Positions 45,664 to 54,944 of a stretch of 64,000 nucleotides of DNA are shown here, in pieces. How positions within the stretch are numbered: position 1 is the stretch's first letter; each line of letters opens with the position of its first letter. A model generated the notes under the pieces. That model was not told the origin of the DNA, did not search any database, and was given only the letters and a program-made list of their open reading frames with translations. The stretch is from CAZJBS01 sp964544475 (lineage in GTDB: Bacteria; CLD3; SB21), in contig CAZJBS010000003.1 in the NCBI GenBank assembly GCA_964544475.1, positions 186,001-250,000 on the forward strand. Direction: 5' to 3'. The position numbers and the translations under genes were made by a program.

Positions 45664-47085
45664 TTATTTGTTCTCTGCATCAAAGCGATCGTTTTTCTTC
45701 TCAAATTCCCTTTTATTCCGCCAATGGTTTAACCACGCACTCGAGTGTTTCTTTGCCATTTCGTAGCGTCTATTAAAACCTGCAGCGTATCCTGGAGTGC
45801 TTTGACGTTGCTTCGCTTTTTCTGCCCCAACACCTTGATATGTCTTATCAGGGAAGTAATCGAAATTATTGTTATCATGATGCATCGAACTGGATTCGTT
45901 CACGAGGGGATTTCCATACGATCCAGAAAAACCTTCTTTGCCCCATAGATCAGCAAATCCCTTATTCTGCATGGCTTCATCAAACGTCACGATTTTATCA
46001 CCAAAAATCTTTCCGGCAACATCGGCAAAATTAGAGTGCGAATAGAAATCTTGAATCCCATGGAGGGCTTGTCCAACCGCTTCAAATGAATTATCATCCA
46101 ACAAAGTTGTCGCGTTGCTAAAGGTCTCATTATAGGAACTGTTATCTGCATGATCAGCTGATCTGTAATTTGACCAAACATCTTGTTTTAAACTCTCCCA
46201 TTTTGCTGTAGACATGCCCTCGTAAACTCGCCGATTACTTAGTAGAGAGCCCTGGTGAACAGTTGTAAAAGCTTCTTCAATAAGTTTGTCATGCACGTCT
46301 TTCATAAAACGTCCATCGACTTCATACAAAGAGACTGGATTGCCACTTACAAAATGATACGGCGTTAATGACGGGTATTTACTGCTAAGAGGATCCGGAG
46401 TTACAAATCGAGCTATGCCGGCGTTATAGTATCTTGCCCCGAAATAATTAAAACCGCTTTCTTCGTCAAATTGCTTTCCACTAAAACCCTCTTTAGGCTC
46501 ATTCACTGACGACGAACCGCGCGATTCAAGCCCAAATGGGTAATAATCGGACCAAGCCGAAACATTTCCGCTCTGATCCAAGACGACTCTTGTCGAACCA
46601 AGATGATCGGCGAGATAATAATATCGCTTGTCTGATCCAGCTGCCTGCTCTCCGGATTCGATCGTGGATTCGTCTTGTATAGTCGATTCCGACTGGACGA
46701 TGACGCTGTCCCGAGCGACGACCACTTGATTGGAAATCGTCTGATTGGAGATGGAAATGCTCGCCAGGGCAGGAACCAGCTTTCCAATGAGGCCATTCCC
46801 GTAGATATTGTAATGATCCAGAATACCATTGCGATATTCAGCAAGAATCGTTCCGGATGCTCAGCGAATGTAGACCGTCTGTCCCAGGGTCACACCAGCA
46901 TTGATGACCTTCTTGATCCGCTGCCCGCTTGCGTCGTAGGCATACTCGATCACCGTGTCATTCGTCACGACTTTGATAGGCATGTTACGGTAGTCGTAGG
47001 TGAATTCACCTTTCGTATTGTCGTTCGTCATGTTGCCATTGCCGTCGTAAGCGTAGGTGGCGGAGAGGCCGCCGGTTAGTTCTAA
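45664..47085 (-). pseudogene. Orphan Rhs core fragment with HET-C/phospholipase C-like tip (cassette E), interrupted by TGA
   Basis: The reading frame starts inside the Rhs core (T-G-G-L-S-A-T-Y-A-Y-D-G-N-G-N-M) and continues through the usual Rhs repeats. It carries a TGA at 46861-46863 where the paralogues have Gly (V-R-G-V-N-G). Downstream the frame is intact from 46725, with the core end D-H-L-G-S-T-R-V-V and a P-D-P-L junction. The tip of about 215 residues has G-I-Q-D-F-Y-S-H-S-N-F-A-D, the landmark of HET-C/zinc-dependent phospholipase C-like proteins. The full core cannot be read through, so it is probably a silent toxin reservoir. A GTG restart at 46725 could still give the tip. Confidence 0.75.
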
Positions 47086-47513
47086 GAACGATTTCTTGGA
47101 ACGAAGGTGGTTTTAGTGGCAAAATTCAGGATTGTGATTGACTGGAATCCGTTGATGTTGAAAGTAATCGGTAACATCCAAATAATGATGAGCCCAACAA
47201 AAACGATTTGGAGATCAGATGCAGCAACAATCAGAACCGAAACTGAAACGGCGCGCAGCAGAGTCAGTCGTTTCGATGGCTTGCCAGTCGTCGTACTGAC
47301 AAGCATTATACCCTGAAATATATTGCCAATTGTTCTACCATTATTGAAAAGAGCAGACAAGAGGCCATATGCAAGAAAAATGATTCCGAAGGTTGTGAAA
47401 ATATCAAACCAAGGAAAGTACAGGCCGATTTGTGAAACATATACAACCATAATTGATGGAAGAAGGCATATCACGACGTCCATGAAATCAGAAAGGTATT
47501 GTTTCGTTCGCAT
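47082..47513 (-). CDS. RDD-like membrane protein, probable immunity protein of Rhs cassette D
   Basis: This 143-residue protein has four hydrophobic segments and the RDD-family pattern R-T-I-G-N-I-F-Q-G-I-M-L-V followed by L-T-L-L-R-A. Its ATG overlaps the stop of the cassette D Rhs gene by one base (TAATG), so the two are made together. A second RDD-like protein (54511-54939) sits after another hydrophobic Rhs tip, so this may be a recurrent immunity type. RDD proteins are poorly understood; some relatives act in ion transport. Confidence 0.65.
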   Translation of the reverse strand: MRTKQYLSDFMDVVICLLPSIMVVYVSQIGLYFPWFDIFTTFGIIFLAYGLLSALFNNGRTIGNIFQGIMLVSTTTGKPSKRLTLLRAVSVSVLIVAASDLQIVFVGLIIIWMLPITFNINGFQSITILNFATKTTFVPRNRS

Positions 47514-48838
47514 TATTCTACATCTTTCTCAGGGTTTGCATTCTTTGTTTCAGATGTCTTTGACGGAGTCAAGATTTTCATAAAACTCTCGATGTCCTCG
47601 GATGTCGATCCTGCGGCTTCTAATACTTGCACCAAATGGAGGAGTCCTTTCTCCCCAAGTTCTGAAGAGCCCTTTAGAGCGGCTGCGTCCACAATCGTTT
47701 GAATAGCCTCTTGAGTAATTTCATTTCCACCCAGGCCAGCTATTGTCTCCTTTATGATGCTGAAATCTTGGGCATCCATGCCGTCAGGTGTCTGCCAAGC
47801 AATTGAAATGTTCTTGGCAGATTCTCCGATTCCAGCCCATCCTCCGGCAAAAAGGGCCAAACCACCGAAGAATGCGGGTAGTGAGGCGCCTGACGATAGT
47901 CCACCCGTAGCGCCCTCCGTACCACCCGCTGCAACCATGACTTTGAATCCTTCAACAACTGATGCAACCGAGAGACTCAACTTAAGATTCGATTTGAAAA
48001 GAGCTCCCCAGTCGGTCATGCCATCAGGATCAATTCGAGATGTCGGGTTATCCCTGACATACTGGTAGGGAGAGAGTGAAAAGAGGCCATGCTCCATGAC
48101 AAACTCGGTTGCATTCCTACTTAGGACAGGATCCACACTCGTCCACCTTCCAATCTCCGCATCATAGTACCTCGCCCCGAAGTAATCGAGCCCGGACTCA
48201 AGGTCGCGTTCTTTGCCCGTAAACTGTTCTCTTGGTTTATTTGAACTTGAGGAGGAACGGGATTCTTTACCAAAGGGAAAGTAATCCGACCACGAATCCA
48301 CCACACCCGCTTCCGTGAGCGTGACACGGACGGAACCCAGATGGTCGGAGAGATAGTAATATCGCTTATCCGTCACTCCAGACTGCGCACCCGCTTCCAT
48401 TGTGATTTCGCCGTCAATGGAAGATTCACCGGTCACGATGATGCTGTCGCTGGCTTGAATGCTCTGCGTGCCGGAGAGGGATTGATTATTGATGGTCACC
48501 ACGCGATTGGCCGGCACAAGCTTTCCAATAAGTCCATTCCCGTAGATATTGAAATGGTCAATCTGGCCATTTCGATATTCGGCGACGATGTTTCCGTTCA
48601 CACCACGCACGTAAATCGTCTCGCCCAGCGTATTGCCGCCATTCTTCAGCGTCTTACGAATGCGCTGACCTGCGGCGTCGTAGGCATACTCGATCACGGT
48701 GTCATTGGTCACGACTTTGATCGGCATGTTACGGTAGTCGTAGATGAATTCACCTTTGGTATTGTCATTCGTCATATTCCCATTGCCGTCGTAAGCGTAG
48801 GTGGCGGCGAGGCCGCCGGTCACCGAATCTAAAAACAC
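47513..48838 (-). CDS. Orphan Rhs core fragment with hydrophobic glycine-rich tip (cassette D)
   Basis: The 441-residue ORF begins at GTG 48838 inside the Rhs core at the same point as cassette E (F-L-D-S-V-T-G-G-L). It runs through Rhs repeats to D-H-L-G-S-V-R-V-T and the G-R-W-T-S-V-D-P junction. The tip of about 165 residues has a glycine/alanine-rich hydrophobic stretch (G-G-T-E-G-A-T-G-G-L-S-S, then F-F-G-G-L-A-L-F-A-G-G-W-A-G) and a charged helical end. It shares L-G-G-N-E-I-T with the cassette A tip (L-G-G-S-E-M-T). No catalytic motif is seen; a membrane-acting toxin is a reasonable guess. Confidence 0.7.
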   Translation of the reverse strand: MFLDSVTGGLAATYAYDGNGNMTNDNTKGEFIYDYRNMPIKVVTNDTVIEYAYDAAGQRIRKTLKNGGNTLGETIYVRGVNGNIVAEYRNGQIDHFNIYGNGLIGKLVPANRVVTINNQSLSGTQSIQASDSIIVTGESSIDGEITMEAGAQSGVTDKRYYYLSDHLGSVRVTLTEAGVVDSWSDYFPFGKESRSSSSSNKPREQFTGKERDLESGLDYFGARYYDAEIGRWTSVDPVLSRNATEFVMEHGLFSLSPYQYVRDNPTSRIDPDGMTDWGALFKSNLKLSLSVASVVEGFKVMVAAGGTEGATGGLSSGASLPAFFGGLALFAGGWAGIGESAKNISIAWQTPDGMDAQDFSIIKETIAGLGGNEITQEAIQTIVDAAALKGSSELGEKGLLHLVQVLEAAGSTSEDIESFMKILTPSKTSETKNANPEKDVE

Positions 48839-48872
48839 TTTTTTCGTTAACCATTGTCTGCTTTCAAACCTT

Positions 48873-49907
48873 CTACCTTAATAGGCTTAAATCCATTTTA
48901 TGATGTCCGTCATGCGTTAGACGACTCAGTTCATTTGTTTTGAGATTCAAACGAAAAATATCTTCAGTTCTATAATCTCCGTCATCTTGATCACATCCGA
49001 TGAAACATATTTCATGATCATTAACAAACAAAGGATCATTTATACTTCGCATATCAAACTCATATACTTCTTCCGTCACCTTGCTAACCATATCATATAT
49101 GAACAACTTCACCCGTGCGTCTTTTGCCAATTCATGACCATAATACAGCAAACGATTCTTATACAAATCACCCAAATCATAATACCATTTCCTTTGAGAT
49201 ATTTTCTTGACCAGCTTACCGGTCTGTGAATCTATTATTTCAATACTAATAGCATCTAGCCTATCCGTTCCCATATGCTTAACACTATATGCCAAGTATT
49301 TATCATCATCAGACCATATCAAAGCTCCCCATAAATCTTTTTTTTCCTTGATCGGATATATGGAGTCCATCGAGATATTATAAATGACGACATTTTCGTT
49401 CATGAAATCTTCTTCCGTCCCAAACGAAATAAATGTTCCTGAGTTACTGTAAATAGGAAACGAGTTCTCTTCTCCAACTATCCCGTTAAACTTCTTAATC
49501 CAATCTTTATCAATCTGATCAATAGTCAAAGATTTGAAATCGAACTCAAAAACATGTTTTGGATCCGACAAATCGTAGTTATTGTCACGACCGCCAACGC
49601 GCCTTGATTCAAACAGGATTTTCTGACCGCTCGGCGACCAAGATGGATGACTATCAAAATATTTGTCTCTAGTAATGAGTACTTTTTCACCGGTTTTTGG
49701 ATCGAGAATCACAATGTCCCCGAAATCATAGCTGTAAAGCCCGTCTTCACCGTCCACGTCTTCGACAAAAACGAGCTTGCCCTTCGGATCGAAATCGGCC
49801 GGAATATCGGGCTTATATTGACATGATACCAGCGTAAGAAGTACCAGCCCAACGAAATTACTCGGTACTCTCTTCCTCTTCCTCTTCCTTTTTCCTTCTT
49901 TCATCAT
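48873..49907 (-). CDS. TolB-like beta-propeller lipoprotein, probable immunity protein of cassette C
   Basis: This 344-residue protein has a basic n-region and a lipoprotein signal ending L-T-L-V-S-C (Cys29). The mature part looks like a TolB/WD40-type propeller: S-H-P-S-W-S-P-S-G-Q-K-I-L-F, then W-S-D-D-D-K-Y-L-A-Y and repeated D-x-x-T-G-K. It overlaps the end of the cassette C Rhs gene by 50 bases, so expression is coupled. Export to the periplasm suggests its tip acts there. A propeller as immunity protein is unusual, and a different role is possible. Confidence 0.6.
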   Translation of the reverse strand: MMKEGKRKRKRKRVPSNFVGLVLLTLVSCQYKPDIPADFDPKGKLVFVEDVDGEDGLYSYDFGDIVILDPKTGEKVLITRDKYFDSHPSWSPSGQKILFESRRVGGRDNNYDLSDPKHVFEFDFKSLTIDQIDKDWIKKFNGIVGEENSFPIYSNSGTFISFGTEEDFMNENVVIYNISMDSIYPIKEKKDLWGALIWSDDDKYLAYSVKHMGTDRLDAISIEIIDSQTGKLVKKISQRKWYYDLGDLYKNRLLYYGHELAKDARVKLFIYDMVSKVTEEVYEFDMRSINDPLFVNDHEICFIGCDQDDGDYRTEDIFRLNLKTNELSRLTHDGHHKMDLSLLR

Positions 49908-51873
49908 CCTTTTTCTTATTTTGATATTTACTGATGAGTGTGTTCTTGTTTACGTTGAACCAAATCTTGAACATCTTTTCATTCTTCATGTTCACTTTAT
50001 CGGCAGTTGCTTCTTGTTGAATAAAGTTGCCAATATCCTTGAATTCAGTTTCAACTAGTTCTTGAGATACCTTCCCTTCGGTTCCTTCCAGAAAACTTTT
50101 ATTAACATGGAACTTCTCAGGATTTGAAATGTTTTGATATCCATATCCGAGACCCCCAGCCATTCTAAAAGTCATTTCATCTGTCACAAGTTGAGACTGA
50201 TCCTGCACTTCAGCTAAACCAAAACCTAAGTCTACGCCGATCCTGTTAAGTCCAAGAAGACCACTCGCCTCAGCAACATATTTTGAACTCCTCGCCAGAA
50301 TGCCTCCAACAGCCAAATTAGCATAGTCTGATGCGCCAATACTGTATGAAGGATCGTTCCTGAGGAGTTTATGAATAAAGTTTGTATAGTTACCACCAGG
50401 AATGGCTCCCATAATCGCGTAAGTAGATGCGGCGATTGGCGAGACTCTATACACAGCGGTTCCGTTTGCATTCACTACAAAGCGTCCATCCGGATCCTTG
50501 TAAGACACAGGATTGTTAAGTGAATAAACGTACGGCGACAAATCGGGATACTTCTCCGCCAGCGGGTCTTTTGTAATCCAGCGTACGACATCCGCGTTGT
50601 AATAACGCGCGCCGAAATAATCTAAACTACTTTCGTCATCATGCTGCTTGCCGGTGTACTTCTCTTTCGGAGAATTAGCCGATTCCGTGCTGCGAGATAT
50701 TTTTCCGTGAGGGAAATAATCGTATGTAACTTCAATATTTCCATCCTCTTTAAGCACGACCCGAGTTGACCCCAGGTGGTCGGGGAGAAAATAATATCGC
50801 TTGTCTTCTGCCAGCTGTGCCTGATCAGCCTGAACAGTGGATTCGCCCTCTACGTTTGATTCCGGCAGGATGATGACCGAGTCCTTTGCGGTAATGGTCT
50901 GTCCGTTGATTGTCTGGTTCTGGATTGTGGTCGTCCGTATGGCCGGCTCAAGCTTTCCAATAAGTCCATTCCCGTAGATATTGAAGTGATCGATGGATCC
51001 TGTTGCATACTCAGCCAGCACATTGCCGCCAAGTCCGCGCACAAATATCGTCTCGCTCAGTGTCGATTCATTATTCTTCAGTGTCTTGCGAATTCGCTGA
51101 CCTGCGGCGTCGTACGCATACTCGATCACCGTGTCATTCGTCGTGATGCGAATCGGCATGTTCCGGTAGTCGTAGGTGATTGTGCCCTTCGTGTTGTCGT
51201 TCGTCATATTGCCATTGCCGTCATAGGTGTAGGTGGCGGAGAGACCGCCAGTGACGGAAGTGAGCTGATTGGGTTTGGTGACATCATACGAATAATTGAT
51301 CGGACTGGAGGTTCCGCGCTTGAGTGTCAGGATATTACCATTCGCATCATAGGAAATCAACTTCTCCGAGAAGTCCGGGCCGCTGGTCGTCACCGCGTCG
51401 GTCAGGCGATTGGCCCCGTCATACGTGAAGTCATACGCGCCCGCGTTGCCGGCCGTATTCCACGTCATCTGGGCGATATTCCCATTGTAGCGGGGATTCA
51501 CCGTCGCGTCATCGTACTTGAGGGTTTGTGAAAACTGATTACTGTTCACTGATTTCAGCCAGTCGCGTATCGAATAGGTATAGTTCAGCGTCTGCACGGT
51601 ATTGCCCAATATCACCTGGCTCATCTTCCCGCCGTGATTGTCGTCGTAGGTGTAAACGGCTTCGAGCGTCGCGGATGCCAGGTTATCCACCCGGCCACTC
51701 CACACGCTGTCCAATGTACCTCCAATCCGGTAATGATACCACTGAAAAAACACCAACACTGCCCGAACTTGATATCTGCGCGAGGCGAGCACGGCAGAAC
51801 GAAGGGCTGGGAGAGAGCGAGCGATCCCGGCGGACAGAGCAAGCGACGAGGAGCGCGCCAGCGTGGGACGCAT
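49858..51873 (-). CDS. Rhs-repeat fragment with unrecognised tip (cassette C)
   Basis: This is the longest Rhs core piece in the window. Core homology starts near 51735 (W-Y-H-Y-R-I-G-G-T-L) and runs through Y-T-Y-D-D-N-H-G-G, repeated Y-D-G-N-G-N-M-T, the D-H-L-G-S-T-R-V-V end and the W-I-T-K-D-P-L junction. The N-terminal 45 residues come from repeat R2 and are probably not native. The tip (about 210 residues after D-P-D-G-R-F) is mostly helical, with a charged Lys/Glu tail, and matches no family I know. No ribosome site or signal peptide is seen, so it is likely a displaced fragment. Confidence 0.75.
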   Translation of the reverse strand: MRPTLARSSSLALSAGIARSLPALRSAVLASRRYQVRAVLVFFQWYHYRIGGTLDSVWSGRVDNLASATLEAVYTYDDNHGGKMSQVILGNTVQTLNYTYSIRDWLKSVNSNQFSQTLKYDDATVNPRYNGNIAQMTWNTAGNAGAYDFTYDGANRLTDAVTTSGPDFSEKLISYDANGNILTLKRGTSSPINYSYDVTKPNQLTSVTGGLSATYTYDGNGNMTNDNTKGTITYDYRNMPIRITTNDTVIEYAYDAAGQRIRKTLKNNESTLSETIFVRGLGGNVLAEYATGSIDHFNIYGNGLIGKLEPAIRTTTIQNQTINGQTITAKDSVIILPESNVEGESTVQADQAQLAEDKRYYFLPDHLGSTRVVLKEDGNIEVTYDYFPHGKISRSTESANSPKEKYTGKQHDDESSLDYFGARYYNADVVRWITKDPLAEKYPDLSPYVYSLNNPVSYKDPDGRFVVNANGTAVYRVSPIAASTYAIMGAIPGGNYTNFIHKLLRNDPSYSIGASDYANLAVGGILARSSKYVAEASGLLGLNRIGVDLGFGLAEVQDQSQLVTDEMTFRMAGGLGYGYQNISNPEKFHVNKSFLEGTEGKVSQELVETEFKDIGNFIQQEATADKVNMKNEKMFKIWFNVNKNTLISKYQNKKKDDERRKKEEEEEESTE

Positions 51874-52035
51874 ACAACTGGTATGCTGAGCGATCCGCCG
51901 CAGGCGGAGAGTCGAAGCATACGGCGCGCCGGGTATTTCACGCCGAGCGCAGTCGAGGCGCTCTCGCGCGAGAGATTCAAAAAAAATCCCCGCCGGAGTT
52001 TCAACGTAGGCGGGGATACAACTGGGAGCTGGCGT
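51735..52035 (+). repeat. Composite dispersed repeat R2
   Basis: R2 lies between the cassette C Rhs start and the cassette B immunity gene. It shares with R3 the block GCGTGGGACGCATACAACT (51861-51879), and with R1 the 110-base stretch from 51871, the palindrome CTCTCGCGCGAGAG (51961-51974) and the terminator hairpin. It ends with a second ACAACTGG motif near 52018 (T-A-C-A-A-C-T-G-G-G-A-G-C), matched in R3 near 62478. Its left part invades the apparent N-terminus of the cassette C reading frame. The rest of the gap to 52118 shows nothing. Confidence 0.75.
51979..52017 (-). terminator. Terminator hairpin within R2
   Basis: On the minus strand CCCCGCC (complement of 52009-52015) pairs with GGCGGGG (complement of 51988-51994) and is followed by eight T residues. 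It lies about 100 bases downstream of the cassette B immunity gene. Confidence 0.8.
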
Positions 52036-52118
52036 AGAGAGCGGGAGGCCGTAGCGAACGAAGGCAGCGCAAAAAAACCCGCATCCCGTATATGCTGAAA
52101 AGCATCAGCCAAAATGAA

Positions 52119-52706
52119 TTACCACTTCGAGATTCCTTCTTTTGTTCCTTCCAGAAGCTCGAAACCTTTTCTGCTGATCTTCAATTTGTTGGAAGAGTAT
52201 TCTACCAACACGCGTCCTCGCTCGTTAACATAAGCATATTCAAAAGATTCTTGCCTGACAACTAGGTCAGTGTCAATCATGCCTGTGTGAAACCACTGAC
52301 GAGTACCGCCTTCCACGATTTGGAACAGCACTATGCCATCCAGCAGTTTTTGAGTTCTTGCATCATATAGCACCATCTCAAAGAAAAGCTGGATTCCTCC
52401 CGACCCACCAACTTTCTTGTAAACCACTCCAATAAGACTGTCGTTCTGAATTGGGCGAGAATAGTATCGATACACGAAAGCCTTAGCGTCTATAGGATAT
52501 TCTTTCATAGTGATGAATCTTGAAACCAGACTGTCTGAAATTATCTCACCATTATTGAGATTTACAACGAGGGAATCTGCATAACCAAATGCATAAGGTA
52601 TGTCTGCCTTTGGATACCGCGATATGTACGATGTAAATTCATCGTCTTGGGACCCGCACGGTTCTAATGTCGTCATCATCAATATTGGCACAATCAGCAA
52701 AATCAC
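52119..52706 (-). CDS. Exported lipoprotein, probable immunity protein of cassette B
   Basis: This 195-residue protein begins with a short hydrophobic signal ending L-E-P-C-G-S, a possible lipobox with Cys17. The mature part is predicted beta-rich and matches no named family. Its ATG overlaps the cassette B Rhs stop by 4 bases. Because the paired tip is an NlpC/P60-type cell-wall peptidase, an exported protector is expected, and the signal fits that. Confidence 0.65.
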   Translation of the reverse strand: MILLIVPILMMTTLEPCGSQDDEFTSYISRYPKADIPYAFGYADSLVVNLNNGEIISDSLVSRFITMKEYPIDAKAFVYRYYSRPIQNDSLIGVVYKKVGGSGGIQLFFEMVLYDARTQKLLDGIVLFQIVEGGTRQWFHTGMIDTDLVVRQESFEYAYVNERGRVLVEYSSNKLKISRKGFELLEGTKEGISKW

Positions 52707-54460
52707 TTGTTCTCCTCTTCTTTCTTCTTGACTGTTGTACTACCATTGACATTCTGATTGATGATTCCGTATCCACTGAAGCCGGCCTTCTTAAGTTCTT
52801 CAGCGGTTCGATACTTATAGCCGACATTTTCACCAGGGCTCGGAGCCTCATAAGTCAAAATGCCAAGTACGTTGCCATCGTCGCTGCGCAGAACCATATC
52901 GACCATTGCGACATGATCAAAAACCTTCGAATCTCCAATACCGAAGAACAACGCATCTCCAGTCTTGACGTTTGAGGAATTGATATCGGTCGAAAGCTGT
53001 AGAAAACTTTGACCGTCTTGGCCGACATATCCTGAACCATTGCCATTCGTTTTGAAATATTCAGATAGACCAGCGGCGCCCATCATCATGGGATTTACTT
53101 TTAGATCACTAGGTACATCAGGATTAGAATTAAAAGCAAAATTGTGAATGCCTGAACAGTCCATTCCGTAGCTATTGGCCATGTTGAATCCGTTGGCTCG
53201 GCTGCTTCCAAATTCCCACCCGTAGTTTGCCATGGCGGCACCAGCCATTGAATTACTCTGGTCTACTACTTGGCGCTCATATGTGTACATGTCCGAGTAC
53301 CCAAGACCCGGAATCGTCGGGTTCTTGCCACCCAGTTCGTAGGCATTTCCCCAATATTTCTCAGCTGCCTTCACCATATCATTTCCTGACAAACCATTTG
53401 GATCAGCTACTCTGACCGGATTATTGTAGCCATAGTGGTACGGAGACAGGTTTGGAAATCTACCCACCAGCGGATCCACACTCGTCCACCTTCCAATCTC
53501 CGCATCATAGTACCTCGCCCCGAAGTAATCAAGGCCGATCTCCGAGTCGCGCTGTTTGCCCGTGAACTGCTCCTTCGGCCGGTTCGTGGTCGATGAGCCT
53601 CTGGCTTCTTTCCCAAACGGATAGTAATCCGTCCACGAATCGACGTTGCCGGATTGATCGAGGACGACGCGCGTCGAACCCAGATGATCGGAGAGATAGT
53701 AATATCGCTTGTCTGATCCGGCTGCCTGCTCTCCGGATTCGATCGTGGATTCGTCTTGTATAGTCGATTCCGGATGAACGGTGACGCTGTCGCGAGCGAC
53801 GACCATTTGATTGGAAATCGTCTGATTGGAGATGGAAATACTCGCCAGGGCGGGAACCAGCTTTCCAATGAGGCCATTCCCGTAGATATTGAAATGGTCA
53901 ATCTGTTCATTTCGATATTCGGCGATGATGTTGCCATTCGTGCCACGCACGTAGATCGTCTCACTTAGAGTGCTGCCTCCGTTCTTCAGCGTCTTGCGGA
54001 TTCGCTGACCTGCGGCGTCGTACGCATACTCGATCACGGTGTCGTTCGTCACGACTTTGATCGGCATGTTACGGTAGTCGTAGGTGAATTCACCTTTGGT
54101 ATTGTCATTCGTCATATTCCCATTGCCGTCATAGGTGAAGGTGACGGAGAGGCCGCCGCTCACCGAGTTCAGGCGATTTGGAATATTCGCATTGTACGTG
54201 TAATTGATCGGTGAAGCGGCGCCGCGTTTCAAAGTCTGAATGTTGCCATTGGCGTCGTATTGGATCAGTCTTTCCGAGAAATCGGGGCCCGCAGTCGTCA
54301 CGGCATCGGTCAGGCGATTGGCCCCGTCATACGTGAAGTCATACGCCCCCGTGTTTCCTGCGGTATTCCACGACATCTGGGCGATATTGCCGTTGTATCG
54401 GGGATTGACGGTGGCGTCGTGGTACTTCATGGTCTCTGTTCTGACTTCTGTTTTTTGCAA
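52703..54460 (-). CDS. Orphan Rhs fragment with NlpC/P60 peptidase tip (cassette B)
   Basis: The ORF opens at TTG 54460, but Rhs homology begins at K-Y-H-D-A-T-V-N-P-R-Y-N-G (ATG 54430). It carries complete C-terminal Rhs repeats, D-H-L-G-S-T-R-V-V and the G-R-W-T-S-V-D-P-L junction. The tip of about 220 residues shows the NlpC/P60 catalytic layout: Cys in Y-G-M-D-C-S-G-I-H-N-F, then G-D-A-L-F-F and His in F-D-H-V-A-M-V. Such enzymes cut peptide bonds of peptidoglycan or related amides. A cognate exported lipoprotein gene follows directly. The missing N-terminus makes it a silent or recombination-dependent cassette. Confidence 0.8.
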   Translation of the reverse strand: MQKTEVRTETMKYHDATVNPRYNGNIAQMSWNTAGNTGAYDFTYDGANRLTDAVTTAGPDFSERLIQYDANGNIQTLKRGAASPINYTYNANIPNRLNSVSGGLSVTFTYDGNGNMTNDNTKGEFTYDYRNMPIKVVTNDTVIEYAYDAAGQRIRKTLKNGGSTLSETIYVRGTNGNIIAEYRNEQIDHFNIYGNGLIGKLVPALASISISNQTISNQMVVARDSVTVHPESTIQDESTIESGEQAAGSDKRYYYLSDHLGSTRVVLDQSGNVDSWTDYYPFGKEARGSSTTNRPKEQFTGKQRDSEIGLDYFGARYYDAEIGRWTSVDPLVGRFPNLSPYHYGYNNPVRVADPNGLSGNDMVKAAEKYWGNAYELGGKNPTIPGLGYSDMYTYERQVVDQSNSMAGAAMANYGWEFGSSRANGFNMANSYGMDCSGIHNFAFNSNPDVPSDLKVNPMMMGAAGLSEYFKTNGNGSGYVGQDGQSFLQLSTDINSSNVKTGDALFFGIGDSKVFDHVAMVDMVLRSDDGNVLGILTYEAPSPGENVGYKYRTAEELKKAGFSGYGIINQNVNGSTTVKKKEEENK

Positions 54461-54510
54461 TATCCTTTTGTCGCAAAGCCGGTGCGGGAACGAGATTTGG
54501 TCGAGGTAAT

Positions 54511-54939
54511 TTAAGCCAGTTTTTTTTGTGAGGTCTTCAACAAATAATCAATGCCACTCATGGAGAGACCGTATTTGTTTTTCACAAAGACCCATGAATA
54601 GACGCTCGTGAAAAGAGCAATTTTCAGGACAAAGTCAAGAACACCTCGACTGCTGGCCATCGCATAAATGAAAAAACAAAAAATAGCGTTGTTCAGGAGG
54701 CCCTTTCCTATTTGGAAAGTCATATCTGCATTTGAAACTGATTGTATTCTGAACAACTTCTCTCCCAGAGTCTGTTGGCCGCCCACTAGAAGGCTGACAC
54801 TCGTGTGAAGAAAACAAAATGCGATACCGATATTTATTCTTGTTTCCACAGTGTACCCCAACATGTAACCAGCGATGAAACTAGCACTGAATCCGATTAT
54901 CAAATCGTGCAACGCCGCAAACAATCGTCGAAATCCCAT
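54511..54939 (-). CDS. RDD-like membrane protein, probable immunity protein of cassette A
   Basis: This 142-residue protein has four hydrophobic segments and a G-Q-Q-T-L-G-E-K-L-F-R-I-Q-S-V motif, resembling the RDD pattern seen in the cassette D partner. It starts 5 bases after the cassette A Rhs stop. Sequence identity with the cassette D partner is low by eye, yet length, topology and position agree, as expected for diverged immunity proteins of one type. Confidence 0.6.
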   Translation of the reverse strand: MGFRRLFAALHDLIIGFSASFIAGYMLGYTVETRINIGIAFCFLHTSVSLLVGGQQTLGEKLFRIQSVSNADMTFQIGKGLLNNAIFCFFIYAMASSRGVLDFVLKIALFTSVYSWVFVKNKYGLSMSGIDYLLKTSQKKLA

Positions 54940-54944
54940 ACGAC

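Noticed and set aside
46861..46863. TGA at a glycine position of Rhs could mean a recoded genetic code (TGA read as Gly)
   Set aside because: Many core genes in the window end in TGA at their natural C-termini, for example dgt and the Hpt protein, so TGA is a stop here.
44990..52035. Integron attC sites between cassettes
   Set aside because: The repeats lack the attC core GTTRRRY arms and the folded attC layout, and the two recombinases lack the extra motif of integron integrases as far as can be seen.
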